Below are positions 1 through 5,088 of a stretch of 9,287 nt of DNA, piece after piece. The DNA is from JBKPFU01 sp046728975. Its GTDB lineage: Bacteria; Actinomycetota; Thermoleophilia; Gaiellales; Gaiellaceae. The position numbers were made by a program, and so were the translations under genes. The notes under the pieces were generated by a model that was not told the origin of the DNA, made no database searches, and saw nothing but the letters and a program-made list of their open reading frames with translations. How positions within the stretch are numbered: position 1 is the stretch's first letter; each line of letters begins with the position of its first letter. The stretch covers positions 1 to 9,287 of the forward strand of contig JBKPFU010000165.1 of assembly GCA_046728975.1 (NCBI GenBank), given 5' to 3'.

Positions 1-48
1 GCCTCGGAGCACGACATCATCGTGGCGATCGAAGAACTGACGCGGTGA
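1..48 (+). CDS. 3' end of an upstream gene, probably the ABC transporter ATP-binding subunit (partial)
   Basis: The first 48 bases read as one open frame of 15 codons ending in TGA at 46-48 (C-terminus IVAIEELTR). The fragment is too short to identify from its own sequence. Its stop overlaps the GTG start of the FtsX-type permease by four bases (GTGA, 45-48), the usual sign of translational coupling within an operon. FtsX/MacB permeases are normally encoded directly after their ATPase, so an ABC ATP-binding subunit is the most likely identity. That identity is inference from context only; what is seen is an open frame, its stop and the overlap. Confidence 0.5.
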   Translation, partial: ASEHDIIVAIEELTR

Positions 49-2609
49 TCACGGTCGCCCTCCGAGGGCTGGCCGGCCGGAAGCTGCGGGCGTCGCTGAC
101 CGCGTTCGCGATCATCCTCGGCGTCGCGATGGTGAGCGGCACCTTCGTCCTCACCGACACGATCAAGAACGCGTTCAACTCGATCTCCACCCAGGCGTAC
201 CAGAACAGCGACGCCGTCATCACGGGGAAGGTCGCGTTCAAGAACACCGACAGCAGCACCGAGAATGCACCGTCGTTCCCGGCGAGCGTCCTGATGAAGG
301 TCAGAGCGCTTCCGGATGTCGAGGCAGCCGAGGGTTCCGTCGCGGACGAGGCGAAGTTCGTCGGGCACGACGGCAAGGTGATTACCAGCACGGGCGCGCC
401 GAACCTGGCCTTCAGCGTCGACCCGAAGTCGGATCAGCGTTTCAACCCGCTCGATCTCGTCTCCGGCTCGTGGCCCTCGGGCCCGGATCAGGTGGCCATG
501 GACCGAGCGACGGCAAGCGACAACGACTTCAAGGTTGGAGACACGGTCGGGCTCGCCACGCAGGGACCGGTGCGGCCGTTCCGGATCAGCGGGATCGTCA
601 AGTTCTCCGACATCTCTATCGGTGGCGCAACGATCGCCGTGTTCGATATTCCGACCGCGCAGCGTCTCTTCGGCAAACCCGGTGAGTTGGACGTCATCCG
701 CGTCGACGGCAAGGCTGGCGTCAGCACAAGCAAGCTGGTCTCGGAGATCCGCCCGTTGCTGCCGCCGACCGCTCAGGTGAAGAGCGCTACCGCGCAGGCG
801 GACGACGACGCCAGCGAGACGAGCGGCTTCACCGATTTCCTGCAGTACTTCCTGCTCGCCTTCGGAGGCGTCGCCCTCTTCGTCGGCAGCTTCGTGATCG
901 CCAACACGCTGTCGATCACCATCGCTCAGCGGATGCGAGAGCTCGCGACCCTACGCACACTCGGGGCGACGCGCCGCCAGGTACGGCGATCGGTACTGCT
1001 CGAGTCCTTGATCGTCGGCGTCCTTGCGTCTCTCGCCGGGCTGTTCCTCGGTCTGGCCCTCGCGAAGTTCCTGAACTGGCTGTTCGTCAAGTTCGGAATC
1101 GATCTGCCGACGACGGGGACGGTCTTCAAGACCCGCACGATCATCGTGGCCCTGGTCGTCGGCATCGGTGTGACGCTGCTTGCGAGCCTGCGTCCGGCGT
1201 TCCGCGCGACCCGAGTCCCGCCGATCGCGGCCGTGCGGGAGGGAGCGGTGCTGCCGCCGTCCAGGCTGGCCCGCTTCGGCCTCGTGACGTCGCTGATCGT
1301 GCTCGCCCTCGGCATTGCGCTCCTCTTCTACGGCGTCTTCGCCAGCGGGATTCCGGCGGGAACGCGGATCCTTGCCCTGCTGATCGGAGTGCTCCTGCTC
1401 TTCTTCGGGGTGGCGCTGAACGCGCCGCGCCTGATCAGCCCGCTCGCGTACGCGCTCGGCTGGCCGGGAACGCAGATCGGCGGCGCGGCCGGCGAGCTGG
1501 CCCGGCGGAACGCGATGCGGAATCCGGGCCGAACCGCCTCAACCGCGGCCGCCCTGATGATCGGCCTCGCGCTGGTCACCTTCGTAGGGATCCTCGGCGC
1601 AGGCCTCCGCGCGTCCTTCAACGACGCAGTCGACAAGCTGTTCGTGGCCGACTACGCCCTCACGGCCGAGAATGGGTTCGACCCGTTCACGATCGAGGCT
1701 GACCCCGTCGTGGCCAGGCAGCCCGACGTGAAGGTCGTGTCTTCGATTCGCGAGGGCGACGGTCGAGCGTTTGGCAAGACGATCTTCGTTACGGCTGTCG
1801 ACAAGAACATGTCCGAGGTCGTCGACGCGGATTGGTATCGCGGAGATGATTCCGTGCCCGCGAAGCTCGGGAAGTCCGGCGCGTTCGTCGAGAAGGATTA
1901 CGCGAAGGACCACCACCTCTCGATCGGTTCGCCGATCAGGGTCGAAACGCCGACGGCAAGGCTTCTGAACCTACACATCGTCGGCATCTACGAGTCGCCG
2001 AAAGGCGGATCACCGTTCGGCGACGTCACGTTCTCGACCCCGACGTACGACGCGAACTACTCACAGAAGCGCAACCTGATGACCTTGATCAACACCAAGG
2101 GCGGCGTCAACGACTCCAACACGGAGCAGCTCAAGAGCGCGGTCTCGGGCTTCCCGGACGCGAAGGTGCAGACACGCGACCAGTTCAAGAAGAACCAGGG
2201 CCAGTTCATCGACCGGCTGCTGAACCTCCTCTACGTGCTGCTGGGGCTGTCCATCCTCGTCAGCGTGTTCGGGATCGTGAACACGCTCGTCTTGACCGTC
2301 TTCGAGCGCACACGCGAGCTGGGAATGCTTCGTGCGGTCGGGATGACGCGCCGTCAGGTGCGCCAGATGATCCGGCACGAGAGCGTCGTCACGGCCCTGA
2401 TCGGCGCGGCCTTTGGCCTCGTGCTCGGTTTCTTCCTGGCCGGGATCGTCACGACCGCGCTTTCGGACGAGGGTATCGTCTTCGCCGTTCCGTACCTCTC
2501 GCTCGTCATCTTCGTGATCGCGGCGATCATCGTCGGCATCCTCGCGGCCATCCTGCCGGCCCGGCGGGCGTCGAGGATCCGCGTGCTGCAGGCGCTCCAG
2601 TACGAGTAA
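45..2609 (+). CDS. FtsX/MacB-family ABC transporter permease, two FtsX domains, 854 aa
   Basis: Integral membrane subunit of an ABC exporter-like complex of the MacB/LolE/YbbP type. These use ATP hydrolysis by a partner ATPase to move lipids, lipoproteins or peptides, or to drive periplasmic work by mechanotransmission. About ten membrane segments are readable: residues 17-36, 269-290, 320-340, 365-382, 412-433, 441-460, 500-519, 728-751, 779-800 and 819-837. Two large extracytoplasmic domains lie at about 37-268 (MacB-like periplasmic core) and 519-727. Each half has an FtsX domain with the coupling-helix motif REL-x2-LR-x2-G-x-TRRQVR, at 298-314 and 757-773. The C-terminus LQALQYE is typical of the family. 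The GTG start at 45 overlaps the preceding stop, and no strong Shine-Dalgarno is visible, fitting coupled translation. The substrate cannot be told from sequence. The family call is secure. Confidence 0.92.
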   Translation: MITVALRGLAGRKLRASLTAFAIILGVAMVSGTFVLTDTIKNAFNSISTQAYQNSDAVITGKVAFKNTDSSTENAPSFPASVLMKVRALPDVEAAEGSVADEAKFVGHDGKVITSTGAPNLAFSVDPKSDQRFNPLDLVSGSWPSGPDQVAMDRATASDNDFKVGDTVGLATQGPVRPFRISGIVKFSDISIGGATIAVFDIPTAQRLFGKPGELDVIRVDGKAGVSTSKLVSEIRPLLPPTAQVKSATAQADDDASETSGFTDFLQYFLLAFGGVALFVGSFVIANTLSITIAQRMRELATLRTLGATRRQVRRSVLLESLIVGVLASLAGLFLGLALAKFLNWLFVKFGIDLPTTGTVFKTRTIIVALVVGIGVTLLASLRPAFRATRVPPIAAVREGAVLPPSRLARFGLVTSLIVLALGIALLFYGVFASGIPAGTRILALLIGVLLLFFGVALNAPRLISPLAYALGWPGTQIGGAAGELARRNAMRNPGRTASTAAALMIGLALVTFVGILGAGLRASFNDAVDKLFVADYALTAENGFDPFTIEADPVVARQPDVKVVSSIREGDGRAFGKTIFVTAVDKNMSEVVDADWYRGDDSVPAKLGKSGAFVEKDYAKDHHLSIGSPIRVETPTARLLNLHIVGIYESPKGGSPFGDVTFSTPTYDANYSQKRNLMTLINTKGGVNDSNTEQLKSAVSGFPDAKVQTRDQFKKNQGQFIDRLLNLLYVLLGLSILVSVFGIVNTLVLTVFERTRELGMLRAVGMTRRQVRQMIRHESVVTALIGAAFGLVLGFFLAGIVTTALSDEGIVFAVPYLSLVIFVIAAIIVGILAAILPARRASRIRVLQALQYE

Positions 2610-2741
2610 TCGGTGATGTCCGGTGAGCCTCGTAGGCTTGCCGTCCGTGCCGGGCTGCCTGCCCACCAGTCGCTCGATTCGTCTATGGCGCGCCGCTTCC
2701 GGGAACCGGCCGTCGAGCCGACAGGCTAGACGCTGGCACAC

Positions 2742-3299
2742 GTGGCAGAGCAAGAGCCGCGCCCGCTGCAAGCCTCGCCGCTAAGGCAGCCAAGCGCGGT
2801 TCCCGACGTTCTCGCGCCCGGCCTTCGCGTCGTCTTCTGCGGGATCAACCCGGGCCGCGTCTCAGCGGCCGCCGGCGCGCACTTCGCCAACCCTCGCAAC
2901 GATTTCTGGCGGCTGCTTCATGACGCGGGCTTCACCCCACGCCTCTACGAGCCGCATGAGCAGTACGCGCTGAGCGATCTCGGCCTCGGGCTGACGAACG
3001 CCGCTTACCGCACGACGCGCGCCTCGGGGGACCTGCGACGGGCCGACTTTGCGGGCGCGGCCGAGCGGCTGGAGCAGATGGCGGCAGAGCTGAAGCCGGC
3101 GTGGATCGCCTTCGTCGGCAAGGAGGCGTATCGCGGCACCTTCGGTGAGCGGCCCGAGGTAGGGGTTCAGGCGGGCCGGCTCGGGAAGACCCGCCTGTTC
3201 GTGCTGCCGTCGACCTCGCCGGCGAACGCGGCGGTTCCATATGCCGAGCGGCTCCGTTGGTTCCGCGACCTGCGTTCGAGGGCCCGCACGCCCTCCTAG
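2742..3299 (+). CDS. mug: Mismatch-specific uracil/thymine DNA glycosylase (Mug/TDG family), 185 aa
   Basis: Base-excision repair enzyme that removes uracil, thymine or damaged pyrimidines mispaired with guanine, acting on DNA in the cytoplasm. Motif A is VVFCGINPG at residues 30-38, with Asn36 matching the catalytic Asn of E. coli Mug (GINPG). It is followed by HFANPRNDFWRLL (47-59), which matches the substrate-pocket segment. GLTNAAYRT (83-91) and FVGKEAYRG (124-132) fit the core sheet. The second active-site loop is VLPSTSPANA (154-163), the variant found in many bacterial homologues instead of E. coli NPSGLS. Length is close to the usual 165-190 residues, with a short extra N-terminus of about 20 residues. 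GTG at 2742 is the first start after an in-frame TAG at 2727; no clear Shine-Dalgarno precedes it. The gene sits 132 bp after the permease and converges with the 4-TM gene. Confidence 0.92.
   Translation: MAEQEPRPLQASPLRQPSAVPDVLAPGLRVVFCGINPGRVSAAAGAHFANPRNDFWRLLHDAGFTPRLYEPHEQYALSDLGLGLTNAAYRTTRASGDLRRADFAGAAERLEQMAAELKPAWIAFVGKEAYRGTFGERPEVGVQAGRLGKTRLFVLPSTSPANAAVPYAERLRWFRDLRSRARTPS
3278..3295 (-). terminator. Candidate terminator hairpin after the 4-TM membrane protein gene
   Basis: A perfect 6-bp stem, GAGGGC (3278-3283) and GCCCTC (3290-3295), encloses a 6-nt loop. It begins directly after the minus-strand gene's TAG (3298-3296) and lies inside the last codons of the convergent glycosylase gene. 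No U-tract follows, so an intrinsic terminator is only possible. The position immediately behind a stop codon is its main support. Confidence 0.3.
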
Positions 3300-3766
3300 T
3301 CGCCGATTCCGACCGCCGCCAGGAAGACCAGCACGACCGTCGTCACCGCGGCCACTCCGTGGATCGCGACGATCGAGACCGGGAAGTGCTGCTCCGCCGG
3401 CGGATTCGGTCCTCCGCCCGCGCTGCCCGCGGCCGGCGACCCCGGCGCCGCGGTGTCCGCCAGGCCCGCCCTGCCGCGCTGTCGCTGTCGAGCCCAGATC
3501 CCGAACATCGTCCACCCGAGCGCCGCGACGACCACGAGGGCCGCGAACGCGACCCACGCAAGCGCGTCGCTCTCGGTCGCCACGTAGATGATCCAGAGCA
3601 CCAGCCCGGTTGCCGCGAGGAGGAAGTGACTGAGGATCAGCGGCGGCCGAATCCTGTTTCCGGCCTCCCGCTGCTGCCGCATCCCGCCGCGCCGGAGCCA
3701 GATCGAGAGGAGCACAAAACCTCCGCCGGCCGTCAGAAGCCACGCGATCAGCGCTGCCCACTCCAT
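3296..3766 (-). CDS. Four-TM membrane protein of unknown function, 156 aa
   Basis: I do not recognise a named family. Four hydrophobic helices are visible at residues 4-23, 43-64, 68-90 and 129-152. A basic loop lies between helices 1 and 2 (residues 25-40). Between helices 3 and 4 is a basic stretch (92-99) followed by a Gly/Ala/Pro-rich linker (100-125). Histidines occur at the ends of two helices: His47 in SHFLLAATG (helix 2), and His127 and His136 in HFPVSIVAIHG (start of helix 4). Paired helix histidines can ligate haem b in small membrane cytochromes, but here that is only a suggestion. The ATG at 3766 has a strong AAAGGAGG Shine-Dalgarno (3771-3778, 4-nt spacer), so the start is well supported. 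It lies downstream of the propeller gene on the same strand, but a strong hairpin separates the two. Its stop shares a CTAG with the glycosylase stop. Confidence 0.82.
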   Translation of the reverse strand: MEWAALIAWLLTAGGGFVLLSIWLRRGGMRQQREAGNRIRPPLILSHFLLAATGLVLWIIYVATESDALAWVAFAALVVVAALGWTMFGIWARQRQRGRAGLADTAAPGSPAAGSAGGGPNPPAEQHFPVSIVAIHGVAAVTTVVLVFLAAVGIGD

Positions 3767-3770
3767 GACG

Positions 3771-3778
3771 CCTCCTTT
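3771..3778 (-). promoter_or_regulatory. Strong Shine-Dalgarno fixing the start of the 4-TM protein gene
   Basis: On the minus strand AAAGGAGG lies four bases before the ATG at 3766-3764. It is near-complementary to the 16S rRNA 3' end and decides the start codon. Confidence 0.85.
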
Positions 3779-3795
3779 GTCCGACGCGCGGACGT

Positions 3796-3821
3796 GTACC
3801 GCTACCGCCCAAAGTCAAACC
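3796..3821 (-). promoter_or_regulatory. Possible promoter for the 4-TM protein gene
   Basis: The minus strand between the propeller terminator and this gene contains GGTTT (3821-3817), 15 bases, then CGGTAC (3801-3796). This resembles the GGTTT-N15..17-GGGTAT pattern of actinobacterial SigB/SigF-type promoters, with two mismatches in the second box. The same stretch also has a good -35-like TTGACT (3818-3813), but no TANNNT -10 at 16-18 bases from it. The gene needs its own promoter if the hairpin at 3837-3865 terminates efficiently. Weak evidence. Confidence 0.22.
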
Positions 3822-3836
3822 CCGGCGGGCAGAAGC

Positions 3837-3865
3837 GCGGGGAGGGCTGCGAAAGCCCTCCCCGC
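3837..3865 (-). terminator. Intrinsic-type terminator hairpin of the beta-propeller gene
   Basis: A perfect 12-bp inverted repeat: left arm 3837-3848 (GCGGGGAGGGCT), 5-nt loop GCGAA (3849-3853), right arm 3854-3865. It starts six bases after the propeller's TAG (3874-3872). The stem is almost all G:C. The following minus-strand bases are only mildly T-rich (GCTTCT), as is common for terminators in GC-rich actinobacteria. Confidence 0.75.
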
Positions 3866-3871
3866 TTGCTG

Positions 3872-4954
3872 CTACCGCAGCACCTGAGGCTCGTAGAAGA
3901 CCCCGTGCGGCCACGGTCCGCCGGGATACGTGTACGTGTCGACGACCTCCGCCGAGCGGTTGTCGACGACGGCGATCGCACCGGGGTCGCTCGTCACGAG
4001 CGCCTCGAGCGCGATGAACGTGTACTTGCCGTTCGCGGACAGCCACTGGTGGCCGCTGATCCCGTAGCCGTTGAACCTGACGTGCCGGACCTCGAGTGTG
4101 TCGGTGTCCATCAACGCCATCTGCGGCACCGAGCGAAGGCCGACCACGAGCGTCCTCCCGTCGTTCGAGATCTGCATCGTGTCCGGCATGCCGCCGATGG
4201 GCACTTCGCCGGCGAAGGCCGGCTGATCGCCCGAGACGTCGAAGATCTTGACCGCGTTGTCGTTTCGGATCGTCACGTACGCCGTCTTGCCGTTCGGCGT
4301 CACGAGCACCTCGCTCGGGCGGTGGCCGACCGCGATCTCCCAGATTCGCGTCCCGCTCTCGGCGTCGAGCTTCGACAGCGTTCCGACGGCCGAAGTCGTC
4401 GCACCCTCGTTGGTCGCGTAGAGATCCTTGCCGTTGTTCGTGATCCAGACCGCGTGCGTCTTCGCGGCCGGGTTCGCGCTCGCCTCGAAGACGCGCACCA
4501 TCTCGTCGACGGACGTGTCGACGACGCCGACGGTGTTCGTGTTGTAGCGGCCGAAATAGACGAACTGGCCGTTCCGGCTTGCCATCACGTGGTGGGGGAA
4601 GGACGGGAACGTTTCACCAGGACGGCCGGTCGGGATCGTCTTGACGATCTTGAACTCGTCCTTCGAGAGCACGGAGAGCTGGTTCGAGCGCTCGTCCGCC
4701 GTATAGACCTTCCCGGTCCCATGCGGCGCCGTGACGCCAATCGGACGCTTGCCGATCGTCACGACACCCAGAACCTTGCCCGTCCCGGCGTCGAACGCCG
4801 CGAGCGTGTTCGGCCCGCTGTCGAAGCGCTCGACCGCCCAGACCGTCCCGCTCGCCCCTGGAATATGGCCCGGTGTCGCGTTCGCGACGGCGATCACGGC
4901 GGCTGTGGCCAGAGGCAGCGCGAGTAGCGTTGCGAGCAGCGCAAGCTTGCGCAT
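3872..4954 (-). CDS. Secreted YVTN-type seven-bladed beta-propeller protein, 360 aa
   Basis: Exported protein built of repeated propeller blades; the biochemical role is unknown. A Sec signal peptide is clear: MRK, then a hydrophobic run (4-24), then ANA with probable cleavage after Ala26. No lipobox cysteine is present. Blade starts are visible near residues 36, 70, 119, 165, 211, 256 and 299, followed by a closing segment at 346-357. Several carry the family pattern of a turn such as NGK or DGR, then a YV/LY strand, then N-x-V-x-hydrophobic-D (NGKTAYVT at 221-228, NAVKIFDV at 233-240). Histidines 121, 122, 167, 302 and 350 sit at the inner-strand starts, where a metal or cofactor could bind. 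The ATG is fixed by an AGGAGG at 4961-4966. The gene is divergent from the LysR-type fusion regulator, its likely controller. Relatives include 40-residue YVTN repeat proteins, lactonases and the propeller of nitrite/nitrous oxide reductases; none can be assigned. Confidence 0.88.
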   Translation of the reverse strand: MRKLALLATLLALPLATAAVIAVANATPGHIPGASGTVWAVERFDSGPNTLAAFDAGTGKVLGVVTIGKRPIGVTAPHGTGKVYTADERSNQLSVLSKDEFKIVKTIPTGRPGETFPSFPHHVMASRNGQFVYFGRYNTNTVGVVDTSVDEMVRVFEASANPAAKTHAVWITNNGKDLYATNEGATTSAVGTLSKLDAESGTRIWEIAVGHRPSEVLVTPNGKTAYVTIRNDNAVKIFDVSGDQPAFAGEVPIGGMPDTMQISNDGRTLVVGLRSVPQMALMDTDTLEVRHVRFNGYGISGHQWLSANGKYTFIALEALVTSDPGAIAVVDNRSAEVVDTYTYPGGPWPHGVFYEPQVLR

Positions 4955-4960
4955 CCTGCA

Positions 4961-4966
4961 CCTCCT
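4961..4966 (-). promoter_or_regulatory. Shine-Dalgarno of the beta-propeller gene
   Basis: AGGAGG on the minus strand, six bases before the ATG at 4954-4952, confirms the chosen start and so the complete signal peptide. Confidence 0.85.
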
Positions 4967-5025
4967 CTGCGGTAGCGGCTCCCCGGCGGCGAAATGAAGG
5001 CGACTGCCGCGCGGGCTCGATAAAG

Positions 5026-5054
5026 ACGGTACGCGCGTCGCGGGCAGAACTCAA
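5026..5054 (-). promoter_or_regulatory. Candidate sigma-70/SigA-type promoter of the beta-propeller gene
   Basis: On the minus strand TTGAGT (5054-5049) is followed after exactly 17 bases by TACCGT (5031-5026). This fits the actinobacterial TTGAnn-N17-TAnnnT pattern. Transcription would begin near 5019, leaving a leader of about 65 nt before the ATG. The spacer contains most of a small palindrome, ACGCGCGT (5031-5038). The site was found by eye. Confidence 0.5.
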
Positions 5055-5078
5055 ATACATGTTGCTCAGACCTTGTAT
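5055..5078. promoter_or_regulatory. Imperfect inverted repeat, candidate operator in the divergent promoter region
   Basis: ATACATG (5055-5061) and CTTGTAT (5072-5078) form 7-base arms with six matching pairs around a 10-base spacer. The repeat touches the -35 box of the propeller promoter on one side and overlaps the regulator's probable -10 on the other. This is where LysR-type regulators usually bind between divergent genes. The repeat is AT-rich compared with its surroundings. It is not itself a symmetric T-N11-A box. Confidence 0.4.
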
Positions 5079-5088
5079 AACCACAGGT
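5070..5088. promoter_or_regulatory. T-N11-A dyad (ACCT-N11-AGGT), candidate LysR box over the regulator's own start
   Basis: ACCT (5070-5073) and AGGT (5085-5088) are exact complements separated by 11 bases, giving the T-N11-A spacing typical of LysR-type binding sites. The dyad covers the putative -10 (5076-5081) and the start codon region, a position that would suit negative autoregulation. Short arms, so chance is possible. Confidence 0.3.
5076..5081 (+). promoter_or_regulatory. Putative -10 element of the regulator gene, implying a leaderless mRNA
   Basis: TATAAC at 5076-5081 lies in a GC-rich region and would start transcription at about 5086-5090, that is, on the GTG/ATG start codons themselves. 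No Shine-Dalgarno precedes those codons. No good -35 is present at 16-18 bases upstream. Confidence 0.35.

Noticed and set aside
2626..2638. Small hairpin AGCCT-CGT-AGGCT 17 bases after the permease stop
   Set aside because: Only five base pairs with a 3-nt loop and no T-tract; too weak to call a terminator. The rest of the 132-bp gap to the glycosylase shows no convincing promoter.
2862..4046. Minus-strand open frame (394 codons) over the glycosylase and its neighbours
   Set aside because: Arg/Gly-rich product with no motifs, overlapping real genes on both strands.
3257..4927. Long plus-strand open frame (556 codons) running antisense through the 4-TM and propeller genes
   Set aside because: It crosses two well-supported genes, the terminator hairpin and an intergenic gap. 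Its product is Arg/Asp-rich low-complexity sequence without domains. It is a GC-rich shadow frame.
3799..4978. Inverted 10-bp pair (CCGCTACCGC at 3799-3808, GCGGTAGCGG at 4969-4978) flanking the propeller gene, with a third 8-bp copy at 3871-3878
   Set aside because: The core GCTACCGC also occurs inside the permease gene at 785-792, so it is probably a chance GC-rich word and not a transposon end or shared operator.
5031..5038. Palindrome ACGCGCGT overlapping the -10 and spacer of the propeller promoter
   Set aside because: Short alternating GC palindromes are expected in this base composition; not enough to claim an operator by itself.
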